Counted from the first letter of the stretch, positions 52,930 to 63,370 are shown. The stretch is 64,000 nt of DNA from RGEC01 sp964475595 (GCA_964475595.1 CAYYXG010000010.1:24901-88900), one strand, 5' to 3'. Notes: generated by a model from the letters alone, not told the origin. Made by a program: numbers and translations.

Positions 52930-54255
52930 ATGAAAAAATACTTGCTGCCTTTTTTACTTTCAGCGATTTTTGATTGCGTCAGCGCCCAATCGCCCGATAT
53001 AATTAGCTATCAGGCCGTCATACGAAATTCATCTAACCAAATCATTCCCAATACAGCAGTAGGCATCCGAATCTCTGTAATTCAAGGGAATTCCGGAGGT
53101 ACGGCCGTTTACACAGAAACCCATAAAGCCACCACCAATGTTAATGGGCTTATCACCCTGGAGTTAGGGAAAGGAGTTGCAGCTATCGGAGAATTCTCTA
53201 AAATTGACTGGATTCAAGGTCCCTATTTTCTAAAAACCGAAACCGACCCCAACGGAGGATCCAATTATACCATTATTGGCAATAGTCAATTGCTGAGTGT
53301 ACCTTACGCACTGCACGCCAAAACGGCTGAGAACATTAAGGAAAGCGACCCTGTATTTAATGCCTCTGTGGCCAAAGGAATCAGCAGTGCGGATACCGCC
53401 CGATGGAACAGAAAGCTGAGTAACTATAACGAAACTGATCCTTTGTTTAGCCAATCTGTCGCCAAAGGCATCAGCAAAGCAGATACGGCTAAATGGAATA
53501 AAATGCTGAGCAGCTACACGGAAACTGATCCGGTGTTTGGTCAATCTGTGGCCAAAGGAATTAGCAAAGCCGACACGGCATTCTGGAACAGAAAGTTGGA
53601 CAGCTTTGCAGAAACCGATCCTGTATTTGATGCCTCTGTAGCCAAAAAAATCACCGCCAATGACACCGCCCGATGGGGGAGAAAACAAAACAAACTGATT
53701 GCCGGAAATGGTATAACCATCAACAAAGACACCATACACAGCAACTCGGTAAAATCCAAACGCTACATTGGTGAACGATTTGGCGGAGGGGTGATTTTTC
53801 ATCTTTGGCAAGACAGCCTTGGGATAGAGCACGGTTTAATTGTGGGACTCTCTGACCTGAGCACCGGAATGGTATGGAGCAATGTGCAGTCCACATCGGT
53901 GGGTTCGGTTGCGCAAAGTTCCTGGGATGGTTCAAATAACAGTATTGCCATAGCCGCTCAGTCTGGGCATACCACCAGCGCAGCCAATACCTGCCTAAAC
54001 TGGACCAGCGGGGGTTACAGCGATTGGTTTTTACCTTCGGTAGACATGATGACCCAACTGTGGCAAAATCGTTTTAACGTGAACATGACCCTGAGCCGAA
54101 TCAGCGGAGCCACACAGGTTCCTATCGGTGTAAATTTCTGGACCAGCACCGAGCTCAGTGCTACCAATGGCTGTGGCTATACGTTTGGCAGCGGCTACGC
54201 ACTGAATTACGGTAAAGGAAATCTATTTTATGTGAGGGCAATACGGTCGTTTTAA
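52930..54255 (+). CDS. Secreted protein with four 30-residue repeats and a DUF1566-like domain
   Basis: The 441-residue product begins with a signal peptide and the Bacteroidota tail-fibre-like domain ISYQAVIRNSSNQIIPNTAV ... VYTETHKATTNVNGLITLEL. Four tandem units of exactly 30 residues follow, each ETDPVFxxSVAKGISxADTA-like (nt 53341-53700), and then a DUF1566 (Lcl-type) C-terminal domain: HGLIVGLSDLSTGMVWSN, GYSDWFLPSVDMMTQLWQN, NFWTSTE and FYVRAIRSF. Lcl is a collagen-binding adhesin in Legionella, so an adhesive role is inferred. No T9SS sorting domain is seen. Confidence 0.85.
   Translation: MKKYLLPFLLSAIFDCVSAQSPDIISYQAVIRNSSNQIIPNTAVGIRISVIQGNSGGTAVYTETHKATTNVNGLITLELGKGVAAIGEFSKIDWIQGPYFLKTETDPNGGSNYTIIGNSQLLSVPYALHAKTAENIKESDPVFNASVAKGISSADTARWNRKLSNYNETDPLFSQSVAKGISKADTAKWNKMLSSYTETDPVFGQSVAKGISKADTAFWNRKLDSFAETDPVFDASVAKKITANDTARWGRKQNKLIAGNGITINKDTIHSNSVKSKRYIGERFGGGVIFHLWQDSLGIEHGLIVGLSDLSTGMVWSNVQSTSVGSVAQSSWDGSNNSIAIAAQSGHTTSAANTCLNWTSGGYSDWFLPSVDMMTQLWQNRFNVNMTLSRISGATQVPIGVNFWTSTELSATNGCGYTFGSGYALNYGKGNLFYVRAIRSF
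53341..53700 (+). repeat. Four tandem 90-base (30-residue) repeats
   Basis: Units start at 53341, 53431, 53521 and 53611 with no length change; the second and third are the most alike. Even spacing points to recent duplication or strong length selection. Confidence 0.85.
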
Positions 54256-54276
54256 ACTAAACTATTCCCAGCTACC

Positions 54277-56739
54277 CTAATTCTCCCCCACATATTCCCG
54301 TGGCACACGGGCAGAAATGCCCGTCAAAATTTCATACGGAATGGTATCAGCGCATACTGCCATGGCGGCCACGCTGTTAGCCGCCCCAAATATGATGACT
54401 TCATAGCCCTCGCGGCAATCAATTCCGGTCACATCCACCATGCACATGTCCATGCACACACTGCCCACTATCGGTGCTTTGTGGCCATTTACCAACACTT
54501 GCCATTTGCCGTTGCCCAAACTGCGGCGCAAACCATCGGCGTAGCCCAACGGCAAGGTAGCAATTACCCTGGGCGAACCGGAAACTGAACGGCGTCCGTA
54601 TCCCACACCCTCACCGGCTTGCAGCGTATGCAACTGCGAAATGCTGCTGTATAGCGTGGTTACCGGCTTCAAATCGGCTTGCGCAACAGCGCGTGGATCC
54701 ACGCCATACAAGCCCACTCCCAGGCGCACCATATCCATACTGTGTGCTGCAAAACGCAATATTCCGCCGGTATTCAATGCATGGCGCAACGGCGCATAAC
54801 CCAGCTGTTTTTCAAACACATTGGCGGCTTCTGTAAACTGTTCAATCTGCGTTTGGGTAAAATCATCGTGGGCAGGGTCTTCCGAAGCAGCCAGGTGCGT
54901 AAAAACAGAAGCTACTCGTATATTTCCAGGAATGGAACCGGCCAAATCTTTCAGCAAAGTAGGGGTGAACCCCAAACGGTGCATGCCGGTATCTACCTCC
55001 AGATGAACCGCCATTTCCTTATTGCCAGATATGGCCGCCATGGCCTCCAGGCCGTTCAAATCAAACACAACGGGCTCCAATCCATATTGCAGGCGGCTTG
55101 CCATGTCTTCCGCACCTGTGTTCATCACCATGATGGGCGTACGAATCCCGGCATCACGCAAAGCCACACCCTCATCGGCAAAAGCAACCGCCAGATAATC
55201 AACCCCCATAAACTGAAGGGTACGGGCCACTTCAAAACTGCCGCTGCCATAGCCAAATGCCTTTACCATAGCCATCATACGGGTTTCTGGAGATACAGCA
55301 TTTCTAAAGTAGCGATAGTTGTGGCGCAGGGCCTCTAGATCTATCTGCAAATGGGTTTTGTGCAATTGCTTTTTCAGCAACGCATGTATTTTCTCAAAAC
55401 CAAAACGCCGCGAACCCTTGATGAGTATGGCCTGTCCCTGAAGTTGCTCCAGATAACCCGACTGTATCAATGCCTCCGTATCAGTAAAAAATTCAGAATT
55501 GAGGTCTTTAAACTGAACCGCATAATCCGACAATATCGTGCCCACCAAAATCAATCGTTTTACCCCTTTTTGTTGTAAAATACCCGATATTTGAGTAGAA
55601 AGGCGCATTTTATCCGGATCGCTCTGGTCCATATCGCTGAGAATTACACAAGCCGGCTTATCCGGTTGCTGCCGAACCATAAAATCCAGGGCCACCTGTA
55701 AACTGTCGGGATCATTGCTATAGCTATCATTCACCAGATAGTTGCCATTTCTGCCTTCGGTAAAAGCCAGCCGATTCTCTAGGGCATGCAAATGCCTCAA
55801 CTGCTCTATGTGGGTAGCATCCCATCGTTCCAGTGCAGACAAAGCACAGAGGCAGGTCATGGCATTTTCTACCGATGCCTGATCGGAGAAAGGAATTTCG
55901 AATTGATGTTCAGTGCCGCGATAGAGAAAAGGGATTTGTGTAAAACCTTGTCCAAACCCCTCCTCCAGCATCCGGTAAGCATTGCCCTCCGTTCTGCCCC
56001 AGGAAATAAATTTGGTCAGCGGCTGCCTGGATTTGAATGCCTGCACTGCCTCTTTCATCTCAGGAGAATCACCCGGAGAAATAACCACATCAGCATCCTT
56101 AAACAGTTGGGCTTTTTCACTCGCTTTTTGTTTGCGGTTTTCAAAACCTTCGTCATGGGCACTCCCTAAATGGGTACAAATGGCCATATTGGGCTTTATC
56201 ATTTGCCACAGACGCTCCATTTCTCCGGGTTTAGAAATACCGGCCTCAATGATAGCCATTTTATGCCAGGGCTCAATTCCCAGCAGGGAAATGGCTACGC
56301 CAATCTGTGAATTAAAACTGCGTGGACTTCTGTAAGCATTGAATTCTTCGCCCACCAATTGATGCAGCCATTCTTTCACAATGGTTTTTCCATTGCTGCC
56401 GGTAATGCCAATTACAGGCCCGGTGAATCGGCTGCGGTGGTAGGCGGCCAGTTGTTGCAGGGCGAACAAAACATCCGAAACCCTTAGGATGTTGCAGTCC
56501 GGCAACACCGAAACATCAAAATCTTTAGGAACCACAAAACTGCGAACCCCTTGATTTGCGGCGGCATGGGCAAATTCAGCACCTTGACGGTGCGAGCCGG
56601 GCAATGCAAAAAACAGGGTTTGCGCAGGGTTACCAATTCTGCGGCTATCATAGGCAGGTTGCGTCAGCACACCATCCGTATGGCCGTTAATGGCCTGTCC
56701 TTCCAGAATTGCGGTGATTTCCTGCCAGGTATACTGCAT
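54277..56739 (-). CDS. murF-alr: Bifunctional MurF ligase / alanine racemase
   Basis: The 820-residue fusion joins UDP-MurNAc-tripeptide:D-Ala-D-Ala ligase (residues 1 to about 445; P-loop VIGITGSNGKTIVKEWL, YLVNDSYSNDPDSLQVALDF) to a PLP alanine racemase (lysine in MAMVKAFGYGSG, LEVDTGMHRLGF, GVGYGRRSVSG). One protein makes D-Ala and uses D-Ala-D-Ala in the last cytoplasmic step of peptidoglycan precursor assembly. This fusion is typical of Bacteroidota. It lies nine bases after the nucleotidyltransferase gene in one operon with tilS. Confidence 0.96.
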   Translation of the reverse strand: MQYTWQEITAILEGQAINGHTDGVLTQPAYDSRRIGNPAQTLFFALPGSHRQGAEFAHAAANQGVRSFVVPKDFDVSVLPDCNILRVSDVLFALQQLAAYHRSRFTGPVIGITGSNGKTIVKEWLHQLVGEEFNAYRSPRSFNSQIGVAISLLGIEPWHKMAIIEAGISKPGEMERLWQMIKPNMAICTHLGSAHDEGFENRKQKASEKAQLFKDADVVISPGDSPEMKEAVQAFKSRQPLTKFISWGRTEGNAYRMLEEGFGQGFTQIPFLYRGTEHQFEIPFSDQASVENAMTCLCALSALERWDATHIEQLRHLHALENRLAFTEGRNGNYLVNDSYSNDPDSLQVALDFMVRQQPDKPACVILSDMDQSDPDKMRLSTQISGILQQKGVKRLILVGTILSDYAVQFKDLNSEFFTDTEALIQSGYLEQLQGQAILIKGSRRFGFEKIHALLKKQLHKTHLQIDLEALRHNYRYFRNAVSPETRMMAMVKAFGYGSGSFEVARTLQFMGVDYLAVAFADEGVALRDAGIRTPIMVMNTGAEDMASRLQYGLEPVVFDLNGLEAMAAISGNKEMAVHLEVDTGMHRLGFTPTLLKDLAGSIPGNIRVASVFTHLAASEDPAHDDFTQTQIEQFTEAANVFEKQLGYAPLRHALNTGGILRFAAHSMDMVRLGVGLYGVDPRAVAQADLKPVTTLYSSISQLHTLQAGEGVGYGRRSVSGSPRVIATLPLGYADGLRRSLGNGKWQVLVNGHKAPIVGSVCMDMCMVDVTGIDCREGYEVIIFGAANSVAAMAVCADTIPYEILTGISARVPREYVGEN

Positions 56740-56748
56740 CTGTATAAA

Positions 56749-57747
56749 TTACCCGCCCAGGTTCATTTCGGCACCATCGCCAATGTTCATGCTCTGAACC
56801 GCACCGGTGAGACTGGCATCGGAACCAATAAGTGAATTTTCAAGAATGGCCGTTTGAATCTGTGCATTCTGCCCTATGATGCTGTTTTTTACCACTGAAC
56901 GTGAAATATCGGCATATTCTCCAATGCTCACATCCGGCCCGATGATGCTGTTCTCAATTTTGGCAGAAGCTGAAATAAAAACCGGTGGAATGATGATATT
57001 ATTTTTGAGAATTGCTTCCGGCACCACCGGATGCCCTTGCCGTCGAAGTAGGTTGCGGTTGGTTTGAAGGATAATTTCTTTTTTACCGCAATCAAACCAG
57101 TTCTCTACGGCAAAGGTGCGAAGGGCCACCCCTTTCTCCAGCATACACTGCAGGGCATCAGTCAGGTGAAACTCATTTTGGGTGCGAATATCGTGGGTGA
57201 TATTGTATTCCAGGCATTCTTTCAGCATGGCTGTTTCCCGAATAAAATACAACCCAACCAGCGCCAGGTTACTCTTGGGTATCGCGGGTTTCTCCACCAA
57301 CCTGCGTATGCTGCCTTCTTCATTGAGTTCTGCTACACCAAATTTTCTCGGATCCTCCACTTTTTTAACCCCCAGACTGCTCACCGACTGCGCAAGCACT
57401 GATTTTAAATCGGTTTCAAAAATGGTATCTCCCAGCACTATCAGCACAGGTTCGTCATCCTGCACCTCATTGCGCGCCAGCCAGATGGCATGACCTGTTC
57501 CCTTTCCCAGCGTCTGAATAACAAATGTTGAGCTATAGGCACCATAATGGTCTGCAATGAATTGTTCAATTTTATCGCCCAGGTGACCGATGATAAACAC
57601 AAATTCAGTGATTCCTGCTTCAATCAGGGTATCCATGATATGACCCAGGATGGGTTTACCGGCCACAGGAATTAAGCTCTTGGGTTGCGTGGTGGTATGG
57701 GGTTTTAGCCTGCTGCCTATGCCGGCTACCGGGATAATGGCTTTCAT
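56749..57747 (-). CDS. Sugar-phosphate nucleotidyltransferase with left-handed beta-helix tail
   Basis: The 332-residue enzyme has an N-terminal nucleotidyltransferase fold (IIPVAGIGSRLKPHTTTQPK, SLIPVAGKPILGHIMDTL, VLIVLGDTIFETDL) and C-terminal hexapeptide repeats (IGPDVSIGEYADISRSVVKN). It makes an NDP-sugar such as dTDP-glucose or GDP-mannose, but the sugar cannot be read from sequence. I chose ATG 57747; a GTG lies 12 bases upstream. It is 16 bases after tilS. Confidence 0.9.
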   Translation of the reverse strand: MKAIIPVAGIGSRLKPHTTTQPKSLIPVAGKPILGHIMDTLIEAGITEFVFIIGHLGDKIEQFIADHYGAYSSTFVIQTLGKGTGHAIWLARNEVQDDEPVLIVLGDTIFETDLKSVLAQSVSSLGVKKVEDPRKFGVAELNEEGSIRRLVEKPAIPKSNLALVGLYFIRETAMLKECLEYNITHDIRTQNEFHLTDALQCMLEKGVALRTFAVENWFDCGKKEIILQTNRNLLRRQGHPVVPEAILKNNIIIPPVFISASAKIENSIIGPDVSIGEYADISRSVVKNSIIGQNAQIQTAILENSLIGSDASLTGAVQSMNIGDGAEMNLGG

Positions 57748-57763
57748 GATGCGTTGCACAAAG

Positions 57764-59098
57764 TTACGACTCGGCGCGATTATCCGAAATTTCCCATTTC
57801 ACACATAATATTTTGTGTGTGTTTTCCTGCACAGGTGCCATGGCCGACCTACGGATATCGGGAACTCCCAAAATCCCTTCTGCATGGGTAAAAATAGGAT
57901 AGGCATCCTTTTCAGAAGCCGGAATATGCGCATCCACCAATAAATCGCTGATTTTTTTGCTACCCTGCATGCCAAAAGGTTGCATTCGCTCCCCTTTTAC
58001 CCGATTTCGTAGGGTCAACGGAAACTTTAGACTGTCCATATCAAAAAACCAGGTGTTCTCTGCTGTCATGGCTATTTCACCAGGACGGAGCGTATACAGA
58101 GATAGTAAAAATTTACCCGCCTGCACACACACCGGCAATTCACTGGAATCAGGAATATGGGTCTCTTCTATCGTTTGTCCGATGGGCTTCCCCACCCAAA
58201 TCCCGGTATTTCTTACTTCAGCCATCCAACCATGAAAATAAAAGCGACTTCCCGTACCGGCCACCAATAACTTTTGTACCTCAACCGGATGCATGCCCAT
58301 ACTTTTCAGGTATTTCATCACAGCAGGCATATCATGGGTATTCAGCATCCTGCCATCGCCTACCAGAGGAAACTGCTGCAACCATTGATGGTTTTGGTCC
58401 AGTTCCTTATGCCGCAACGCACTTAACGATTTACTGAGCTCGGCAAATTCACTTTCTGCCTCCGGAAAGGTGTCCCTTATCAATGGCAAAATGCGGTGTC
58501 TTACTTTATTTCGAAGGTAATCCGTTTTTTGGTTGCTGCTGTCTTCTCTCCATTCCAGATCTTGCGCTGCCAGCCATTGTCTGATTTCTGCCGCATCGGC
58601 AAACAGCATAGGTCTGAAAATATAATCTCGCCTCAGCGGGATTCCCTGCCAGGCCGCAGGGCTGTTGCGCAGCAGGTATATAAAAAGATGCTCCAGATTG
58701 TCGGTGCGCTGATGTGCCGTGCAAACCGTGGCAAGCTCAGCATTCATCAACTGTTTAAAAAAACTGTACCGGAGCCGTCGGGCGGCCATCTGCACCGATT
58801 CACCGTGCAACTGCGCCTCGGCAAGGGTATCGGGCCTGGCTACGTGCAAAGGCACATCCCATTCAGCACTCAGCGACTTTACAAATTCTTCATCCCCCAC
58901 GCTTTCTTCACCCCGCAAACCATAATTTACGTGGGCAATCTCGAAGCGATAACCCGATCGGTGAAACAAATGTCCCATGGCCACAGAATCGGCGCCGCCA
59001 CTTATGGCAAGCAGTGTTTTTCCTGTAATTATTTCAGGTGCGTTCTCTTCAATAAAGCTTTGAAACCGATTTAGCACGTTATTTGCAAAGTAATTCAA
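57764..59098 (-). CDS. tilS: tRNA(Ile)-lysidine synthase
   Basis: The 444-residue PP-loop ATPase modifies C34 of the tRNA-Ile CAU anticodon to lysidine so that it reads AUA. The PP-loop is LLAISGGADSVAMGHLF, followed by HVNYGLRGEESVGDEEFV, the CTAHQRTDNLEHLFIYLLRN loop and the C-terminal TilS domain (RVKGERMQPFGMQGSKKI). Length is normal. No ATG is available: the start is TTG 59098 or GTG 59077, the latter placing the conserved region closer to the N-terminus. The start is divergent from the LptA-like gene. Confidence 0.94.
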   Translation of the reverse strand: MNYFANNVLNRFQSFIEENAPEIITGKTLLAISGGADSVAMGHLFHRSGYRFEIAHVNYGLRGEESVGDEEFVKSLSAEWDVPLHVARPDTLAEAQLHGESVQMAARRLRYSFFKQLMNAELATVCTAHQRTDNLEHLFIYLLRNSPAAWQGIPLRRDYIFRPMLFADAAEIRQWLAAQDLEWREDSSNQKTDYLRNKVRHRILPLIRDTFPEAESEFAELSKSLSALRHKELDQNHQWLQQFPLVGDGRMLNTHDMPAVMKYLKSMGMHPVEVQKLLVAGTGSRFYFHGWMAEVRNTGIWVGKPIGQTIEETHIPDSSELPVCVQAGKFLLSLYTLRPGEIAMTAENTWFFDMDSLKFPLTLRNRVKGERMQPFGMQGSKKISDLLVDAHIPASEKDAYPIFTHAEGILGVPDIRRSAMAPVQENTHKILCVKWEISDNRAES

Positions 59099-59107
59099 AA
59101 AATACGG

Positions 59108-60685
59108 ATGTACAAGACCCGGGGGCTGTTGTTTTTTATGATTGTTCTCAACCTAAACCGGTTGCAGGCGCAGGAAATCATGCTGAAAGCAGACCGTATG
59201 AAAGGGGAAAAACGCAGGGGTGAGAACTACCAGATCTTGCGTGGCAGTGTTATGTTTGAACAAAGCGGGAGTGTTGTTACCTGCGACGAAGCCGAATACA
59301 ATACCGCAAAAGAGGAACTGGAAGGTTTTGGGAATATACGCATCGTGGGATCGGAAGGAGCCGTTGTTACCGGAAACAAACTGTTTTTTGATAACAAAAA
59401 CAAAACCGCGCGTGTGGATGGCAATGTGGTGCTGCGAGACAAAAAAATGGTGCTTACCACGCCCTGGATTATTTACCATACCGATACCCGAATCGGGTAT
59501 TACGGAGCCGGCGGAAAAATTGTAGATGATGAACTGACCCTCAGCAGCCGCACCGGTAGCTATAACCCTACCCTCTCCATGTTGTATTTCCGTTATAATG
59601 TGGTCCTAACCCACCCGGAATACACCGTAAAAACAGACACCTTGCAATACAGCAACCGAACCGGCAATGCCTGGTTTTTCAATTTTACCGAAATACAAAG
59701 CGATGAAAACACCATCCTTTGCAACTATGGAAATTACAATACCCAAACCGGACAGAGCTATTTCACCCGTAATGCCGCACTCATCAACAAAGAAAACACC
59801 CTCAGAGCCGACACGCTGAGTTACAATCGCAACACGGGTATTGGCCATGCTAACGGACGTTTGTGGGTAAAAGATACCGCCCAGAATATCAGCATTTTTG
59901 GTAGTAAAGGATATTACGATAAAAACCGAAAATACACCAGGGTGATGGGAAATACCCTGGCAAAAAAAATGGAAAAGAATGGCGACAGCTTAATGTTGAA
60001 GGCAGACACATTTGTGTACGTTTCTGACACCACCACCCAAAAGCGTTACCTCCATGCTTTTCACCACACTTCCTTATGGAAAACAGATTTTAGCGGAACA
60101 GCCGACAGTCTTACCTACCAAGCCGATGACAGCGTGTTTAACCTGTATGGCAAACCGGTGTTATGGAATGAAAGTACCCGATTAAACGCCGATACCATGC
60201 GCATATTCATTGCCGGCAGCCGCATTAAATTCATGGAAATGCGTCAAAAATCGTTTATCGCCCTGCAAGAAGACACCGGACACTACAGCCAGATATCAGG
60301 CAAGGATATGGACAATTATTTTACCGAGGATAACAAGCTAAAAAGCGTGAGGGTAAAGGGTGAAGGCAAAAGCGTTTATTACATCAAGGAAAAAGATTCT
60401 GCGGTAACCTCTGCCAATGCTGTTCAATATACAAACATGCAAATAGAGCTGGACAGCAACCGGGTTGCGGGTGTTCGATTCTATGGAAATCCTTCCGGTA
60501 CATTGTATCCACTCACCGATTTTCCTGTGGAACAAAAAATACTTCCCGGCTTTGTCTGGGATGAAGAGAACCGCCCGGAAGCTTCAGCTTTCAAAGCACC
60601 ATTTCCCGTGCCGCCATTGCCTGCAAAGCATAGCAGCGAAAATCCAGTGCCAAAAAATACCGGTCGCAAAAAGGGCAAAGGATAA
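59108..60685 (+). CDS. OstA/LptA-like periplasmic protein
   Basis: The 525-residue product has a signal peptide and repeated beta-jellyroll strands of the OstA/LptA type (ILRGSVMFEQSGSVVTCDEA, FFDNKNKTARVDGNVVLRDK, YTVKTDTLQYSNRTGNAWFF). LptA forms the periplasmic bridge for lipopolysaccharide. This protein is nearly three times the length of E. coli LptA, as in many Bacteroidota homologues, and ends in a Lys-rich tail. It could be a full-length LPS transporter or a related envelope protein. Confidence 0.85.
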   Translation: MYKTRGLLFFMIVLNLNRLQAQEIMLKADRMKGEKRRGENYQILRGSVMFEQSGSVVTCDEAEYNTAKEELEGFGNIRIVGSEGAVVTGNKLFFDNKNKTARVDGNVVLRDKKMVLTTPWIIYHTDTRIGYYGAGGKIVDDELTLSSRTGSYNPTLSMLYFRYNVVLTHPEYTVKTDTLQYSNRTGNAWFFNFTEIQSDENTILCNYGNYNTQTGQSYFTRNAALINKENTLRADTLSYNRNTGIGHANGRLWVKDTAQNISIFGSKGYYDKNRKYTRVMGNTLAKKMEKNGDSLMLKADTFVYVSDTTTQKRYLHAFHHTSLWKTDFSGTADSLTYQADDSVFNLYGKPVLWNESTRLNADTMRIFIAGSRIKFMEMRQKSFIALQEDTGHYSQISGKDMDNYFTEDNKLKSVRVKGEGKSVYYIKEKDSAVTSANAVQYTNMQIELDSNRVAGVRFYGNPSGTLYPLTDFPVEQKILPGFVWDEENRPEASAFKAPFPVPPLPAKHSSENPVPKNTGRKKGKG

Positions 60686-60762
60686 TTCTGTCGGATATTG
60701 TTAAAATTTCAACTGAAAATCACAACCAAAAGTGCCTTTCAGGCGTTCTTTTGCAATACCCA

Positions 60763-63228
60763 ATGCGCATTGTTGTCCTGTTGCTCACATTTTTATCGGT
60801 TTTTACCGGCAATGCCCAGTATTTTACGGTCAGCGGATTTGTGGCAGACAGCAGCAAGGCCCCCATTCCGGATGTGAGTATCTTCATCACCAACGGCTCT
60901 ATCGTTGGCACTTCAGATGGTTCGGGCTTTTACAGATTTTCTCTCAGGGCCGGTGAATATGAACTGGTGTACAACCACCCCAATTATCAGCGGGTAAGCT
61001 TAAAAGTGGTTTTGGATAAAAAAGACGACACCCTCAACGTGATTTTGCCCGAACTGGCCAAAAGTATGGGTGAAATTCAGATTTCACGAAAATGGACCGA
61101 TCCCGGACCGGATATGATGCGCAAAGCCATTGCCCGCCGCGATTACTGGGCCTCCCGTATCCCCTCAAGCAGCGCTGAGGTATATATCAGGGCTTTTGAA
61201 GAATACGATCCGCCCAAAAAGAAAGAAAAAGATAAAATCTGGCTGGAACCCGACAGCAGCAAAGACGGCAAAAAAAAGAAGAAAAATACCGAAGACGAAC
61301 CCAACATTAACATGGCTGAAGTACTGATGCAGCGAGATTTTCAGCCCCCGGGTAAAATTAAGGAAACCCGAACCGGAGTGAAAAAAATCGGGGACGTAAA
61401 CGGACTTTTCTTCCTCAGCACCACCGAAGGGGATTTTAATTACTATCAAAATCTTGTCAGAATAAGGGGATTGGGGGATATGCCCGTGATGTCGCCTCTC
61501 TCAGGTACGGCCCTGCTGGCCTATAAATTTCAATTTTTAGGCAGCTATAAAAGCGATGACGGAAAGCGCATTTTAAAAATTAAAATGTCGCCACGATCCA
61601 TCTCAAACTCAGTGTTTTCGGGTGAAATTCATTTGGTAGACACCCTGTTTTACATTTACCGAACAGAACTGAACTATCCCACGAATCAGCTTATTGAATA
61701 TGATAAGTTCACCATCAGACAGGAATTTCATCTTACCGCCGATACTTGGCTAACCCTTGAAAAACAGCGTTTCGACTACCACGCTATGGCTGGCAAAGGA
61801 AAATTTAGCGGATATACCCTGGTTAAATATGACAAATACATCCTCAATAAAACCTTCCCCAAAAACCATTTCGGCCTCGAAATAAGTGCAGCTGTAGACA
61901 GTGCTTACGACCGCGACAGCGCATTCTGGAGTAATAATCGAACTACACCGCTCAACAATACCGAAATACGCTTCATCACCCGCACAGACAGTATCAAACG
62001 GGTGCAAAACAGCAAGGTATACCTTGACAGCATTGAAAAAGACAAAAACAAAGTCACTTTCACCAAACTATTTTTTAAAGGACAAGAATATCAAAACCGG
62101 GAAAAGGGCTACTACATGGATTTTCAGCCCTTAATCTTCATCGCCCAGCCCTGGTTTCCCGGGGGCACCAGAATCACCCTATGGAACACCTTTGAGCGCC
62201 GTTTCAAAAACAAGCGTGATATCCGGTTTATTGAGAATTTATCCTATGGAATTAACAACAAAGACATTCGTGGCACCGTGATATTCACCACCACCTTTGA
62301 TCCATTTCATCGCGGGGTGTTTTCTGCCACAGCCGGTAGGGATTTTAACTTCATCAATCCCAATGCAGCTTTCCTGGATCTGGCCCGCAGGGGCAACTTT
62401 TATCAGAATAACCATGCGGATGTATATGTGAGAAGAGAACTGATTAACGGACTGTATCTGAGGGTGCAGGCAGAATATTCGGAACGTAAAGACATCAGCA
62501 ATTTCACCTTTGATGGGTTTGCGGATAGCTTGTTTGAAGACAATACCCCCACTTCATTCAGAACCAACACCGCATTTTTTGGCAATTTCACCCTCAGCTA
62601 CACCCCTTTTCAAAAATACATTCGCGAACCGCGGCAAAAAGTAATTCTCGGCAGCCGTTGGCCCACCTTCAGCATCAATCTTAATCATGCATTACCGGGC
62701 GTATTAGGTTCCAATATTGATTACAGTTACCTAGAGTACCGCATAGAACAGGAATTTCCCCTGGGCCTGCTGGGGCGCAGTGAATACAGGGTAGTGAGCG
62801 GGAGTTTTCTGCGCAGGAGGAACCTCAGTCCTGTTGACTACCGATACCAGCGCAGGGGCGATCCCAGCGTATTCACCCCGCCCATGTATGCTTTCCAGAC
62901 CCTGGATTCAACTTTTGTAACCTACAAACCCTTTCTGGAAGCCCATTATCGTCATCATTTCAATGGTTCGCTGATTAATAAAATACCTTTCATGCGCCTG
63001 CTGAAACTGCGTGAATCTGCCGGAGCCAATTTGCTGTATGCACCGGAAAGACGCAACATGCTGTTTTATGAAATGTATGCCGGGGTGGATAAACTTATTC
63101 GCATTTGGCGAGACCGATATAAACTGGGGCTCTACTACGCCGTGGGTTACAGCAATTTATTTGAAAAACCCATTGTGGGTTTCAAACTCAATTTTGAGTT
63201 TTTTGACCGACGGAATAATTCGTGGTGA
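60763..63228 (+). CDS. DUF5686 family outer-membrane protein with carboxypeptidase-like N-terminal domain
   Basis: The 821-residue protein has a signal peptide, an N-terminal carboxypeptidase-regulatory-like domain (VSGFVADSSKAPIPDVSIFI, SGFYRFSLRAGEYELVYNHP) and a long C-terminal beta-barrel region of DUF5686 type (RFKNKRDIRFIENLSYGINN, FEKPIVGFKLNFEFF). A Lys-rich acidic/basic insert sits at residues 145-180. It is probably an outer-membrane assembly or nutrient protein; function is unproven. I chose ATG 60763 over TTG 60751. Confidence 0.85.
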   Translation: MRIVVLLLTFLSVFTGNAQYFTVSGFVADSSKAPIPDVSIFITNGSIVGTSDGSGFYRFSLRAGEYELVYNHPNYQRVSLKVVLDKKDDTLNVILPELAKSMGEIQISRKWTDPGPDMMRKAIARRDYWASRIPSSSAEVYIRAFEEYDPPKKKEKDKIWLEPDSSKDGKKKKKNTEDEPNINMAEVLMQRDFQPPGKIKETRTGVKKIGDVNGLFFLSTTEGDFNYYQNLVRIRGLGDMPVMSPLSGTALLAYKFQFLGSYKSDDGKRILKIKMSPRSISNSVFSGEIHLVDTLFYIYRTELNYPTNQLIEYDKFTIRQEFHLTADTWLTLEKQRFDYHAMAGKGKFSGYTLVKYDKYILNKTFPKNHFGLEISAAVDSAYDRDSAFWSNNRTTPLNNTEIRFITRTDSIKRVQNSKVYLDSIEKDKNKVTFTKLFFKGQEYQNREKGYYMDFQPLIFIAQPWFPGGTRITLWNTFERRFKNKRDIRFIENLSYGINNKDIRGTVIFTTTFDPFHRGVFSATAGRDFNFINPNAAFLDLARRGNFYQNNHADVYVRRELINGLYLRVQAEYSERKDISNFTFDGFADSLFEDNTPTSFRTNTAFFGNFTLSYTPFQKYIREPRQKVILGSRWPTFSINLNHALPGVLGSNIDYSYLEYRIEQEFPLGLLGRSEYRVVSGSFLRRRNLSPVDYRYQRRGDPSVFTPPMYAFQTLDSTFVTYKPFLEAHYRHHFNGSLINKIPFMRLLKLRESAGANLLYAPERRNMLFYEMYAGVDKLIRIWRDRYKLGLYYAVGYSNLFEKPIVGFKLNFEFFDRRNNSW

Positions 63229-63347
63229 TTCCGTGTAATCGGTGTTGCGCAGATGACATTGATCATAAAAGTATCGTTTTTTGGTTAATTTAATAGACAT
63301 TTTTATCGTTAGTGGCTATTAATGCATTATATATTTATTATATTTAC

Positions 63348-63355
63348 TATTTTTG
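63348..63355 (+). promoter_or_regulatory. Candidate -7 box for the gene at 63371
   Basis: TATTTTTG matches TAnnTTTG and lies 15 bases before the ATG. The 142-base gap before it is AT-rich and has no other feature I can support. Confidence 0.4.
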
Positions 63356-63370
63356 CATTTTAGTATCCTT

